DNA of 64,000 bases from Rudaea sp. 3F27F6 (GCF_005503555.1 NZ_SCNG01000002.1:186001-250000), one strand, 5' to 3'; shown: positions 1 through 7,887, counted from the first letter of the stretch. The notes: generated by a model not told the origin, from the letters alone. A program made the numbers and translations.

Positions 1-1
1 C

Positions 2-349
2 GTCGCCGATTGGGCACTGCGTCAGCCGATGCAGTCCTACCTGAAGAGCTTGGCCGTACTGCCCAATATCACGGTCAAGTTCAGCCAACTGCCGCTGGCG
101 CCGCAAGGATTTATTCCCTACGCGCGTGTGGAACATGCCAAGTACGCAGTCGCCGACGACGACAGCATCTACATCGGCACCGGCAACTGGGAATGGAGCT
201 ACTTCAACAACTCGGTCGACGCGTCGGTTTTCGTGCGCGGCACCGCACCGGCGAAAACCCTGACTTCGATTTTCGACCGCGACTGGAACGGCCCCTACGT
301 GACCACGCTGCTGCCGGGCAACGACTATCCGGCGCCGCGCATACACTGA
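2..349 (+). CDS. Phospholipase D-like protein, C-terminal part (cut by window start)
   Basis: The frame is open from the first bases of the window to TGA at 347-349, so only the last 115 codons are visible. The segment contains one HKD signature: His-x-Lys followed four residues later by Asp (HAKYAVAD). Next comes GTGNWEWSYF, where PLD enzymes carry a conserved Gly-x-x-Asn. PLD-superfamily hydrolases use two HKD motifs; this would be the second. The sequence style, with an Asn-Trp rich stretch after the motif, resembles the PLD3/PLD4-like group, but the N-terminal half is outside the window, so substrate and export signal cannot be judged. Confidence 0.75.
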   Translation, partial: VADWALRQPMQSYLKSLAVLPNITVKFSQLPLAPQGFIPYARVEHAKYAVADDDSIYIGTGNWEWSYFNNSVDASVFVRGTAPAKTLTSIFDRDWNGPYVTTLLPGNDYPAPRIH

Positions 350-493
350 CCTTCTTCGCGCAATCGCGGAGCCTTTCTTAAAGCATTGAAATCCGGCCCC
401 TGTACGAGATGGACGATTTGCGTTGAGCATTGAATGTTCGAGATCATGTAAATCCAATGCGCACCGTAACGGTGGTTACTTATCCCAAGAATC

Positions 494-802
494 ATGCCTC
501 GCATAGCCTGCCCCAACTGCAATACGCCCGCTTCCAACCTGAGTATCTTTTGGTGCAGATCTCTGGGACGACCATATGTTTGCCCAAGCTGCTCGGAAGC
601 GTCCTTCGTTCTCCGGCCGTTTGGACAACAGATTCTGTTCGTCGTGCTTCTTGCTTCTTTGTATTGCGGGCTCCCGCTGGTTGCGCAGCCAAGAGATTAC
701 GGCGGCCTAAGCTTTCTCTTGGCGTTCGCAATCGCCACCTGCATTGACGGCTTCCTCATCGTAAACACGAGCACTTTGCGCAAGGTTACCCCCAGGGCAT
801 AG
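494..802 (+). CDS. Small zinc-ribbon membrane protein, cassette-encoded
   Basis: A 102-residue protein of unknown function. The N-terminus has two Cys-x-x-Cys knuckles (CPNC at residues 7-10, CPSC near 29-32), which should form a zinc ribbon. Two hydrophobic stretches follow (about residues 44-62 and 70-88), predicting a membrane hairpin with the ribbon in the cytoplasm. The TAG stop lies inside the left box of the attC site at 797-885, the usual architecture of an integron cassette gene. Base composition is less GC-rich than the flanking chromosome. No clear attC lies upstream, so this may be the first surviving cassette of the group. A similar ribbon-plus-membrane protein is encoded at 41601. 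Confidence 0.6.
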   Translation: MPRIACPNCNTPASNLSIFWCRSLGRPYVCPSCSEASFVLRPFGQQILFVVLLASLYCGLPLVAQPRDYGGLSFLLAFAIATCIDGFLIVNTSTLRKVTPRA

Positions 803-885
803 CTATCCGCTCATGCGCGCTGCGCAGCGTGATTGCGGTAGCATAGGTAAATTGCAGCCGTGACCGCTCGCCTCCAACGTTAGGG
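797..885 (+). repeat. Integron attC site
   Basis: 89 bp. The left box GCATAGC contains the stop codon of the preceding gene, and the right box GTTAGGG matches the GTTRRRY core at six of seven positions. Internal text (TATCCGCTCA, GATTGCGGTA) matches the better-preserved sites at 6443 and 43990. Fairly degenerate in the right arm. Confidence 0.7.
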
Positions 886-886
886 C

Positions 887-1270
887 ATGGAGAGTGTCGT
901 GTTCGATCTTTTTAGAAAGCGCTCGTGGGAGCCAGAAGTAATTCGGGAGATACAAGGTGCTGCGCGTGGGCTCACGGTTCGTCTCAAAAACTTCCCTTGC
1001 CTGCGCGATAAATACACGGGCGACAGAAAGCGTATATCGAAAGACTTCGGTAACGAGTTTCTGGAAGCATTTCATCTAGCCATTGGGGGCGCCAAACAAG
1101 CGCATCTTCGGTTAGCAGGCGGCGCGAAGATCGTTTCTACGGTTCGAATGCGCCAACTCCCAGCCATCGATTTCGAATTGAGTGGCAAACCGGACGAGAA
1201 TCTGACGACGTTCAACTCCGATATCGCGGATGTTCTGCTTGATGCATTCAAGTCCATCGGGATTAAATGA
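887..1270 (+). CDS. Cassette-encoded protein of unknown function
   Basis: A 127-residue soluble protein with mixed charged and hydrophobic character and no signal peptide or membrane segment. No motif was recognised. The ATG lies one base after the right box of the attC at 797-885, so there is no room for a normal ribosome-binding site. A second, degenerate attC follows the stop by nine bases. This makes the unit a complete cassette of about 480 bp. The reading frame is intact. Function cannot be assigned. Confidence 0.6.
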   Translation: MESVVFDLFRKRSWEPEVIREIQGAARGLTVRLKNFPCLRDKYTGDRKRISKDFGNEFLEAFHLAIGGAKQAHLRLAGGAKIVSTVRMRQLPAIDFELSGKPDENLTTFNSDIADVLLDAFKSIGIK

Positions 1271-1278
1271 AAACTTGC

Positions 1279-1366
1279 GGTCAATGATCCGACCAAGCAA
1301 ATTCCAGCGGACTCGCGCGGTACCTGACATCGTTGTGGCAGCGACCGCTCAGCTCAAACATTGGGC
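1279..1366 (+). repeat. Degenerate integron attC site
   Basis: About 88 bp. The right end, CGACCGCTCAGCTCAAACATTGGGC, keeps the L'-spacer-R' layout of the good sites, but the right box reads ATTGGGC instead of GTTRRRY. The left box GGTCAAT pairs with it at five of seven positions. Probably a decayed site. Confidence 0.5.
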
Positions 1367-1392
1367 GCACATCACGCCCCGGACATCGGCAT

Positions 1393-1869
1393 ATGGCTGA
1401 AAAACCCACTCCCGAAGACGTTGCACTTTGGCAAAGACGTCTGGCCTCCCAGGCCAACAACCGCGCGTGGACGCTCGCCGAAATGCTTCAGCGCTCGCCC
1501 GAAGAAGACGAAGAGATGCTTCAGGCCGCGAATGCGGCGATGTATTTCTGGAAAATCGTCGGCGAGCCCAGCAATCACGCGCACGCTGCGCTGCTGCTTG
1601 CTCACGTGTACGCGCTGCTCCAGCTCCCCGGACCGGCGACACAATATCTGAGCAAATCGTTGCCCTACTTCGCCCAACACGAAGGTGCGCCATGGGAGCT
1701 GGCATTTGCTCATGCGGTGGCAGCCAATGTCGCCTTCGCCGAGGGCGATGCAGCGGCGCATGCCAGGCACTACTTGGAAGCAGAAGCCGCCGCCGCGCGC
1801 ATGACCGACGCGGAAGCGCGTGCAATGTTCGCTGCCACATTGCGAGTCATACCCTCGCCCGGCTTTTGA
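1393..1869 (+). CDS. Small helical protein of unknown function
   Basis: 158 residues from the ATG at 1393. The sequence is strongly helical and alanine-rich, with a pattern like short TPR helices (for example AHAALLLAHVYALLQLPGPATQYLSK, split by turns). It has no signal peptide and no metal motif. It lies 27 bases after the decayed attC at 1279-1366 but has no attC behind it, so it could be a former last cassette or an ordinary chromosomal gene. Its GC content resembles the flanking chromosome, which favours the second. The next gene starts ten bases downstream behind a good ribosome-binding site. Confidence 0.6.
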   Translation: MAEKPTPEDVALWQRRLASQANNRAWTLAEMLQRSPEEDEEMLQAANAAMYFWKIVGEPSNHAHAALLLAHVYALLQLPGPATQYLSKSLPYFAQHEGAPWELAFAHAVAANVAFAEGDAAAHARHYLEAEAAAARMTDAEARAMFAATLRVIPSPGF

Positions 1870-1878
1870 GGTAAGGCG

Positions 1879-2691
1879 ATGTATCCCAGCGATTCGCCCC
1901 GGCGCGCCGTTTCGAGAAAGCTGCGATACGCGACGGCCCTCGCGGCGATAGCTGCTCACTGCAAATATTGCCTTGCACGGATGAAATCCGGGGCCCTTTC
2001 CTTGGCCGCGCTTACGATCTTGCTCGCGGGCTCCAATGTGGCCGCAGCGGAGAGCATCTGCTACGGCACACCCAGTAATGGACGCCTGGAAGGCGGCCAA
2101 CAGATCCCGGAGTCCGGCCCCAACTTCACGCCCTACAGTTCGCTCGGGGTTTCTCTCGGGCGCACGTATGTCCATTCCAAAGTCGCCGCGAGCATCGGCG
2201 CCGCCTATAAGGCGCTCGAAACGTCGGCCCCGAATAAAAAATATGTTTACGCAGAATCGGGTTGGGCCGGCGGCGGCCGCATCAGACCGCACAGAACCCA
2301 TCAAAACGGATTGGCAGTCGATTTCATGGTGCCGATCTTGAACAAAGACGGCGAGTCTGTACCGCTTCCCACCAGCATCGCCAACCGGTTCGGGTACGGC
2401 ATCGAGTTCGATGCACAGGCGCGCTACAACGATCTGCGCATCGACTTCGAGGCAATCGCGGAACATCTCTACGCACTCGATGCCGCAGCGAGAGCCCAAG
2501 GCATCGGGATTTCCCGAGTGATCTTCGAGAAAGCGTACATTCCTCGCCTGTACGCGACCAAGCAAGGCTCATGGATTCGCAAGAATGTACCGTTCATGCA
2601 AGGCGAGCCATGGATACGGCATGACGAGCACTACCACGTCGACTTCGATATTCCGTGCCGGCCAATGCCGGCATATTCCAGCGTTCGATGA
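1879..2691 (+). CDS. Penicillin-insensitive murein endopeptidase-like protein (M74/MepA type)
   Basis: Likely a periplasmic zinc endopeptidase acting on peptidoglycan cross-links. The motif HQNGLAVD matches the His-x3-Gly-x3-Asp zinc signature of LAS enzymes, and RHDEHYHVDF near the C-terminus supplies the second His-x-His element as in MepA. The ATG at 1879 has an upstream GAGGTAAGG, giving 270 residues. An internal ATG at 1981 would start directly on a clean signal peptide (MKSGALSLAALTILLAG, cleavage near AAAES) and yield 236 residues, so the true start is uncertain. In known MepA the domain order is the same. Four cysteines are present, compatible with disulfides after export. Confidence 0.75.
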   Translation: MYPSDSPRRAVSRKLRYATALAAIAAHCKYCLARMKSGALSLAALTILLAGSNVAAAESICYGTPSNGRLEGGQQIPESGPNFTPYSSLGVSLGRTYVHSKVAASIGAAYKALETSAPNKKYVYAESGWAGGGRIRPHRTHQNGLAVDFMVPILNKDGESVPLPTSIANRFGYGIEFDAQARYNDLRIDFEAIAEHLYALDAAARAQGIGISRVIFEKAYIPRLYATKQGSWIRKNVPFMQGEPWIRHDEHYHVDFDIPCRPMPAYSSVR

Positions 2692-3052
2692 TCGCTGCGG
2701 CTCTTCTGCGTTAGCTTTCGCAATGCCTGTTCGCCGGCGGATCATTCAAGTGATCATACGATCGCTTCTGGCAGAAAGCAGGCAACGAATATCCCATGGG
2801 TTCGCTTCCAATTGCCTTCGTTGCACATCCGTTCTGATGAAGAACTGCACTAAGCGCGTGTGTTCGAGCAGATCAGTAGATCGTAGATCGCCGTAGCCTC
2901 CTGCCCAGAGCATCCGATCTAAACCACTGGAAACGAGGGTGCATCAAAGCCGGATTCGTCGAGCAGGCCCGTGCCGCGCCACGCCGGCTTGGATAGGCGA
3001 CAATAATGTTCTTACCTGCTGGAGATGCACGCGTATGACGTGGAGTATTGGC
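2692..3052 (+). other. Intergenic stretch without recognisable gene
   Basis: 361 bp between the endopeptidase and the serine hydrolase. It contains an isolated GTTAGCT at 2710-2716 that resembles an attC right box but lacks the rest of the site. No hairpin, no convincing ORF and no repeat was seen. The ribosome-binding site of the next gene (GGAG) is near 3042. Confidence 0.4.
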
Positions 3053-4525
3053 ATGAACCCCGCGACTCGCTGCGCATTCGTCGAATTCGGGCAAAGCGCT
3101 CTGCGAAACACAAGACGGACGCTTCGACTCATCGCGTTGACACTGCTGACGGCACTGCCGTTGGCATCGTGGGCTTCCGCAGGCGACGATTCGCCGACGG
3201 CCTTGACGCAACAAATGCATGCGAACGGACAGCGCTACGGCATCGCCGGCCAGGCATTGATGGTGACGCATAACGGCAAGACGCTTTTTCGCGGCGCCGA
3301 CGGCGAGGCCGATGTGGACACCCACGAACGCATCACGGTCGATCACATCTTTCCCATGCATTCGGTGAGCAAACTGCTGGTCAGTACGCTGATCATGCAG
3401 TTGATCGAACATGGACAATTGGAACTCGATGCCCCCGCAAGCCGCTACCTGATCGACTTGCCTGCATCGTGGCGCGGCATCACCATCCGCCAGTTCCTCA
3501 ACCACACGTCCGGCGTGCCGGAATACTTCGACAACATCAGTGCGCAGACGGTATTTCCCGCCACGCGACAGGCCATGATGTCGTCACTGGCAAGCAAGCC
3601 CTTGCTGTTTTCACCGGGCACGGCTATCCGCTATACGCAGACCAACTACGTGGTTCTGACGGCACTGCTGGAGGCGCACTATGGCAAGCCGTATCCGCAG
3701 ATTGTGCAGCAGCGCATCTTCGAGAAACTGAAGATGAAGCACACGTGGCTGGGACTGGCCGCTTTGCCCGAAAAGCGCGTTGCGAAGGCATATAGCGGAA
3801 GCAACGGGCAACTGAAGAAATTGGATGATGCACTCTGGCCTGCGTATGGTTACGGACACACAGGACTCCACAGCACAGTGGAAGATCTCACGCTGTTCAT
3901 GCAGGCCATGAGTCGCGGCGAACTGGTCGGCAAAGCAAGCTTGCAAGGATTCTGGCAGCCGCAACATTTAGCCAACGGTGAGCGCATATGGCCCGCCACG
4001 GGCTGGGATCTGGGAGAAAGCGGCAGCTACAGCGAAGTCGGTCACGACGGAGGCACGCACGTGCGACTGCGGATTCTTTTCAACGGCACGCTGGATGGCG
4101 ACGTGTACACCATCGCGTACCTGACCAACGGCAGCGCCCGCAATGTTTGGTCCGGCACACTGGTGGACAGCGTCATGGCCCGCATCGCACCCGAAAAATT
4201 TCCGGCGGAAGCCGCAGCGGAAAGCCTGCGAGCATTCGCGTTCGCAACACCCAAGGACGACACAGCGACCGCCGCCGAAGTGCGATCGGTCCGCGCCATT
4301 TATCCGACCGATGACGCCGCGCTACAACGCGCCATTGTCGACACGGCCAACAGCCTTCGTGAGAACTTCGACGCAAAAGTGGCCGTTCCCGTTTTCGAGC
4401 TCGATACGGTGATATTTCCGCGCTCTAGAAATGCCTGGGAAAATTTGGCTAAAGCCTACGACGCTGCGGGAGACAAGGAAAAAGCCCGGTCGTTTCGCGA
4501 CAAGGCGCGTGGGCTGAAGGAGTAG
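3053..4525 (+). CDS. Exported serine hydrolase, beta-lactamase/class C family
   Basis: 490 residues. I chose the ATG at 3053 because GGAG stands eight bases upstream; an ATG at 3035 is a possible alternative. A signal sequence (LIALTLLTALPLASWASA) precedes a penicillin-binding-protein fold domain. The nucleophile motif Ser-x-x-Lys is SVSK. The second motif has Tyr but reads YTQ where Tyr-x-Asn is usual, and GHDGG probably serves as the third motif. Members of this family (Pfam PF00144) are esterases, D-aminopeptidases or peptidoglycan carboxypeptidases more often than beta-lactamases. A C-terminal extension of about 120 residues, ending in a helical TPR-like repeat (NAWENLAKAYDAAGDKEKA), is typical of stand-alone exported members. 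Confidence 0.85.
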   Translation: MNPATRCAFVEFGQSALRNTRRTLRLIALTLLTALPLASWASAGDDSPTALTQQMHANGQRYGIAGQALMVTHNGKTLFRGADGEADVDTHERITVDHIFPMHSVSKLLVSTLIMQLIEHGQLELDAPASRYLIDLPASWRGITIRQFLNHTSGVPEYFDNISAQTVFPATRQAMMSSLASKPLLFSPGTAIRYTQTNYVVLTALLEAHYGKPYPQIVQQRIFEKLKMKHTWLGLAALPEKRVAKAYSGSNGQLKKLDDALWPAYGYGHTGLHSTVEDLTLFMQAMSRGELVGKASLQGFWQPQHLANGERIWPATGWDLGESGSYSEVGHDGGTHVRLRILFNGTLDGDVYTIAYLTNGSARNVWSGTLVDSVMARIAPEKFPAEAAAESLRAFAFATPKDDTATAAEVRSVRAIYPTDDAALQRAIVDTANSLRENFDAKVAVPVFELDTVIFPRSRNAWENLAKAYDAAGDKEKARSFRDKARGLKE

Positions 4526-4552
4526 ATCACCTCGCGCAGCCGTGCGTTGTCA

Positions 4553-4578
4553 TGTCAGCTTCCGATCCGAAGCTGACA
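4553..4578. terminator. Perfect hairpin after the serine hydrolase
   Basis: Ten-base perfect inverted repeat TGTCAGCTTC / GAAGCTGACA with a six-base loop, 28 bases after the stop codon of the hydrolase. There is no T-run, so it may be a weak or Rho-assisted terminator, or an mRNA-stabilising structure. Confidence 0.4.
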
Positions 4579-4820
4579 CTCGTGAAGGACAGTGATTTTT
4601 CGCGAGAAAGGCTGCATGCTAACGCGCCATTCGGTGGCGGCTCGTATCGCAGGCCAAGTTTCTGAGCGCTGGCAACGTAACAGGGAAAGAACAGCGAACG
4701 ATTAGGTAACTGCGGGTAGTCATCACAACGGTAACGAAAAATTGCGCGCTCTCCTCGATCTGAACAACCCGTCGCAGCGAACGCCAGCGCGCCCGCTGCG
4801 CTTTCGCACCGGTTGCGCGC

Positions 4821-5186
4821 TTATCCGAGATCGTAAAAAAATTGCTCGCGGAAGATCTTGCCGTCACGCACGCCGTAAACGCAGATTTCGCGCATGTTCA
4901 CGCGACCGCGGCCCTTCATCGTCGCATCAAGCGTTGCCGCCACGCTGAACCAGTTGCCCGCGATCACCGGCTCGCTCACGGTGCCGCCGTGCACGGCTTC
5001 GAGCATGGCATTGAACTGGTGACCTTTCTCGAAAATCGCCGCCAAGCCCTTAGCGTTGCCCAGGCCCTGCGAGCCTTCCATTTCGATGCTCACGGCGTCA
5101 TCGGCGTAGAGTTCCTTCTGCGCCTGTTCGTATTCACCCTTACGGCACAACTCGACCAGGCGGTTAGCAATTTGTTCGATACTCAT
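4821..5186 (-). CDS. SnoaL-like (NTF2-fold) protein
   Basis: 121 residues, the usual length for a single NTF2/SnoaL-like domain. It begins with a helix (MSIEQIANRLVELCRKGEY) and has the LYADDAVSIE and final REQFFYDLG strands of the family. Such proteins are small cytoplasmic enzymes or ligand binders (isomerases, cyclases, dehydratases). No catalytic pair can be assigned with certainty. The ATG is preceded by a strong AGGAG at about eight bases. It is transcribed against the neighbouring cassettes and has chromosomal base composition, so it is not obviously part of the integron material. Confidence 0.75.
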   Translation of the reverse strand: MSIEQIANRLVELCRKGEYEQAQKELYADDAVSIEMEGSQGLGNAKGLAAIFEKGHQFNAMLEAVHGGTVSEPVIAGNWFSVAATLDATMKGRGRVNMREICVYGVRDGKIFREQFFYDLG

Positions 5187-5408
5187 GGTGATCTCCTCTT
5201 GTGGGGGAGGTCATGCTAGGGCGGGCATGCTGACAGCTGCATGTCAGCAGTCTTCGCCGACGCTCTCGTTGCTCGTGGATACATTGGCGCGGTTGAGTAC
5301 CCGCATTGGCCTAGTTTCATGCGCGCATCGGCTTGCGGCATTATGGTTTGGTGCATCGGCTTTGCTGTCGGGCTTGGCTCTGGCGTACTCCACCAATGTG
5401 GGCCAGCC
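5187..5408 (+). other. Uncertain small coding region before an attC
   Basis: 222 bp between the SnoaL-like gene and an attC. Two plus-strand frames compete. One runs from ATG 5227 to a TGA at 5410-5412 inside the attC left box, the pattern of most cassettes here. The other starts at ATG 5241 and reads through the attC to 5501; it carries a hydrophobic segment (GIMVWCIGFAVGLGSGVL). Neither has a good ribosome-binding site or a recognised family, so no gene is called. Confidence 0.35.
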
Positions 5409-5493
5409 CTGACTAATCGCTCAAGCGGATCGCTGAGGAGGGTTGCGGTATCCGTCTCCCAGCGGCAGCGGCCGCTTAGCTCAAGCGTTAGCC
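5409..5493 (+). repeat. Integron attC site
   Basis: 85 bp. The left box CCTGACT is followed by AATCGCTCAAGCGGATCGC; the right arm GCGGCCGCTTAGCTCAAGCG leads into right box GTTAGCC. The L arms AAGCGG / CCGCTT pair, with one extra base in the left arm. Confidence 0.85.
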
Positions 5494-5590
5494 ACCACTA
5501 GCGTGACATTCAAGGTCAAACCTACTACCTTTACCCGTGACCGCAACGGTCGCTAATCCCGGTCGCGTCGTCCGTTAAGACGCATATTTC

Positions 5591-5887
5591 GTGGGTAGAA
5601 GAGTCGAAGTTCAGGACGGCGAGTCCATTGAGCGCGCGTTGTTTCGTCTGCGAGTTGCTCAAGCTTACGAGTACAAGCGCTGGACAAAGAAACGCTACGG
5701 ATATTTTGAGAAGCCGAGTGCGTTACGCCGGAAGCGAGAAAAGATGGCCAAAATCTGGTCAATCCTGGAGGCCGCTGATCGCAGAGCTCATAGGGGCGGC
5801 AGCTCAGCAAAAAGCCGCATCCATCTTTTTGTCGGCGTACCTCAACTGTTTGCCCGATCTGGCCCAACCAATGAGGCGGGGCGCTGA
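5591..5887 (+). CDS. Ribosomal protein S21-like protein, cassette-encoded
   Basis: 98 residues from a GTG start. Residues 4-56 align by eye with bacterial ribosomal protein bS21. Shared features are the opening beta strand and Glu (RVEVQDGES), the ALFRLR helix where S21 has ALRRFKR, and the stretch KKRYGYFEKPSALRRKR against the S21 text RRREFYEKPTTERKRAK. The C-terminal 40 residues do not resemble S21. bS21 binds the 30S platform next to the anti-Shine-Dalgarno sequence and aids initiation. The gene sits between two attC sites, so it is a mobile-type cassette rather than the housekeeping rpsU. The TGA at 5885-5887 is ten bases before the attC left box. Start choice is weak: no clear ribosome-binding site is visible. 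Confidence 0.65.
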   Translation: MGRRVEVQDGESIERALFRLRVAQAYEYKRWTKKRYGYFEKPSALRRKREKMAKIWSILEAADRRAHRGGSSAKSRIHLFVGVPQLFARSGPTNEAGR

Positions 5888-5896
5888 TAGCTAGAT

Positions 5897-5988
5897 AGCT
5901 AGCTATTCGCTTAAGCGGACCACCGGGGTGACGCTTGCGTTAAGATCATTAGCATCGCGGCGGCAGCCGCTTAGCTCAAGCGCTAGAT
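5897..5988 (+). repeat. Integron attC site
   Basis: 92 bp. The left box AGCTAGC is irregular, followed by TATTCGCTTAAGCGGACCAC; the right arm GCAGCCGCTTAGCTCAAGC precedes right box GCTAGAT. The left arm carries the extra A (GCGG-A-CCAC) seen in most sites here. Confidence 0.8.
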
Positions 5989-6448
5989 GATGGAAAACCC
6001 TTCCTCCTCAGCAGACGACAAGGTTGCCAGCGACATTCGCAAGTTTGGCTGGCATAGCCTTCACGTGTTCTCCAATGAGGCTGATGAGCTTCCTTTCTCA
6101 TATTCCATAGGTTTCACTCAAACATACGCTGCACCCGAAGTACTCATCTTTAACGTTGAGCGCACCAAAGCTCACAAGCTGTTGTGGGCCTGTGCCCACG
6201 TACTTAAGGACGGCGGCATGCTCACGCCGGACGCGAAGGACGATCGGATTCTCAACAACGACTACCAAGTCATTTTCAAGACGTTACGCGTTTCCGCCTA
6301 CGGCGAGTACCTCGGCACCGCTCGTCGCTATTACGGTTCCAAGCCCTTCCCTGCAGTGGTCATGTTTCTCCCCGACCGCGAGGATAGGTACCCCTGGGAG
6401 GCTGGCTACGACTACATCGATGTCGCCGAGGCGCTGTCCATCGTCTAA
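5987..6448 (+). CDS. DUF4262 family protein, cassette-encoded
   Basis: 153 residues. The core reads GWHSLHVFSNEADELPFSYSIGF, then a strand-helix with PEVLIFNV, matching DUF4262, a family of small cytoplasmic proteins with no established biochemical role. The ATG overlaps the last base pair of the upstream attC right box, leaving no room for a Shine-Dalgarno sequence. A second ATG follows at once (MM). The stop codon TAA is inside the left box of the next attC. The unit 5988-6532 is thus a complete cassette. DUF4262 genes are often found in accessory regions and toxin-immunity loci, but nothing here proves such a role. Confidence 0.8.
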   Translation: MMENPSSSADDKVASDIRKFGWHSLHVFSNEADELPFSYSIGFTQTYAAPEVLIFNVERTKAHKLLWACAHVLKDGGMLTPDAKDDRILNNDYQVIFKTLRVSAYGEYLGTARRYYGSKPFPAVVMFLPDREDRYPWEAGYDYIDVAEALSIV

Positions 6449-6532
6449 CTATTCGCTCAAGCGGACCACTGCGACGGGTTGCGGTATCCTGACAATCCCG
6501 GCGGCAGCGGCCGCTTAGCTCAAGCGTCAGGT
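6443..6532 (+). repeat. Integron attC site
   Basis: 90 bp, one of the best preserved. Left box GTCTAAC (consensus RYYYAAC), spacer TATTCGCTC, left arm AAGCGGACCACTGC; right arm GCAGCGGCCGCTT, spacer AGCTCAAGC, right box GTCAGGT. Folded, the arms pair as AAGCGG-(A)-CC with one extrahelical A. Confidence 0.9.
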
Positions 6533-6537
6533 TGCTT

Positions 6538-7065
6538 ATGGGTGAATTCTTACAGTCCCTCGTTGCGAGGGCCGATGCTTGGCCGCCGAAGACGCTTCTT
6601 CGAACGAATTTAGTTCTGGCTGCTCTTGTAGCTTTCGCCCACAGTATCGCCCTATTAGGAGCACGAGCCCATCCGCCTCTGCAAGGTTCAGACGTCGAGC
6701 ACATTGCAATAATTTCTCTGCCGCTTGTCGTTTTGGTCCTATTAACCGCACTACTCGCACTGGCAAGGCCCACAGTTCGTCCGGGCGTCCTCTATCTCCA
6801 TGGCGCTTTGCTTCTGGTCGCTGCCATCGCAATGTTCACTTGGGGCATTGGCTTACTGTTCCATGGTATACCTGGCGGTAAGCGTTTCACCTGGAGAGCG
6901 GGCATGTTCACTATGTTTATCGGGTACGCGATGTACGTTTTTACTAGGTATACCTTGCCTGCGGGGTTTCGCTCGTATAACGCGGTCTACTTTTTACCGT
7001 TAATTGCGCTCATCCTTGCCGGCATCGTCGATCTAGGGGTGCTATTTCGGCTGGTTACTAAGTAA
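6538..7065 (+). CDS. Multi-pass membrane protein, cassette-encoded
   Basis: 175 residues from the ATG at 6538; a TTG two codons upstream is possible but less likely. Four to five hydrophobic segments are visible (about residues 23-43, 55-76, 84-105, 117-135 and 150-170), so this is an inner-membrane protein with short loops. A charged loop GGKRFTWRAG follows the third segment. No family was recognised. The start is five bases after the attC right box and the next attC begins 22 bases after the stop. It is the last gene of this short array. Confidence 0.65.
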   Translation: MGEFLQSLVARADAWPPKTLLRTNLVLAALVAFAHSIALLGARAHPPLQGSDVEHIAIISLPLVVLVLLTALLALARPTVRPGVLYLHGALLLVAAIAMFTWGIGLLFHGIPGGKRFTWRAGMFTMFIGYAMYVFTRYTLPAGFRSYNAVYFLPLIALILAGIVDLGVLFRLVTK

Positions 7066-7087
7066 GCGCGTGCTATCTCGCGAAGCA

Positions 7088-7177
7088 ACCTAACTAGTCG
7101 GTCAAATGGGCCTCCGCGACGTGCCACGGTAATCTGACGCTCACTGTGGCAGCGGTCACTCACCTTAAGCGTTATAA
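7088..7177 (+). repeat. Integron attC site (diverged)
   Basis: 90 bp. The left box ACCTAAC fits the consensus exactly, but the inner arms are diverged (GGTCAAATGGGCC against GCGGTCACTCACC), and the right box GTTATAA has a mismatch. It closes the 5409-7177 array. No cassette follows. Confidence 0.65.
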
Positions 7178-7303
7178 CGCTCGCCGCCACGAGCTGTCGG
7201 GTTATCTGAACACAACGACCGCTTCGCGGCGCACAATTGACAGGTCTGACTGTCTCAAAGTGGCCGTTTGCGGACATTTGAAGTAAGACGTTCTGCCTGA
7301 AAT

Positions 7304-7334
7304 GACGAAGCCCGGCACAAAGCCGGGCTTCGTC
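7304..7334 (-). terminator. Strong hairpin, probably terminator of the SRPBCC gene
   Basis: A perfect 13-base stem GACGAAGCCCGGC / GCCGGGCTTCGTC around a five-base loop. It lies about 80 bases beyond the minus-strand stop at 7413 and just after the cassette array on the plus strand, so it may stop transcription from both sides. The minus strand continues with ATTT, a weak T-run. Confidence 0.65.
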
Positions 7335-7412
7335 TCAACGTTGTCGCCAGAACAACCTACACCAAGACCGTCGCATCGGCCTGGCAATCCTCCGGTTTTA
7401 CCGCGAACGGCG

Positions 7413-7871
7413 TCAACGCGCAGATAGCTCAGTAAGCAGTTCGTCGAGCTGCCCGAACGTCTCGATCATCGCTTCCTGTGCGCCGGTACCGGCCGCGTCG
7501 AGCGCTTCCTTCGTGGGATACAGCTCGCTCACGACGAGAAGCGTCTTTTCATCGCGCTCTTCGAACGTCACGGTGGTGACGGATCCCACGTCACCGCTTT
7601 CCTCGTTCGTCCAGACGATGCGCTTGTTGGGCACCACCTCGAGATATTCGCCGAAGAACGCCATCGAGTTCGCAGGATCGTCGCCGAACACCAACCGGTA
7701 CTTGCCGCCGGGGCGCACGTCCAGCTCGCACGAGCTGAGTGTCATGCCCATGGATCGGGGCACCCACCACTTCTTAAAAAGCTCGGGCTTGGACCACGCC
7801 TCGAACACAAGCCGTGCGGGCGCGTCGAATGTCCGCGTGACAACGACCTCGCGCTCCGACTTCTTCTCCAC
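7413..7871 (-). CDS. SRPBCC/AHSA1-domain protein
   Basis: 152 residues if translation starts at the GTG at 7871, which gives the typical family N-terminus VEKKSEREVVVTRTFDAP. Upstream in-frame codons overlap the ArsR gene. The domain has the START/Bet v 1-like fold (FEAWSKPELFKKWW, then PGGKYRLVFG), called AHSA1 or activator of Hsp90 ATPase 1-like in Pfam. In bacteria such proteins very often follow an ArsR-type repressor, as here: the ArsR stop is 16 bases upstream of the chosen start. Substrate unknown; a hydrophobic ligand is likely. Cytoplasmic. The coupling predicts co-regulation through the ArsR operator at 8246. Confidence 0.85.
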   Translation of the reverse strand: MEKKSEREVVVTRTFDAPARLVFEAWSKPELFKKWWVPRSMGMTLSSCELDVRPGGKYRLVFGDDPANSMAFFGEYLEVVPNKRIVWTNEESGDVGSVTTVTFEERDEKTLLVVSELYPTKEALDAAGTGAQEAMIETFGQLDELLTELSAR

Positions 7872-7887
7872 CGTCGTGCGTTGAGAT

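Noticed and set aside
2710-2716. attC right box GTTAGCT
   Set aside because: Isolated seven bases without arms.
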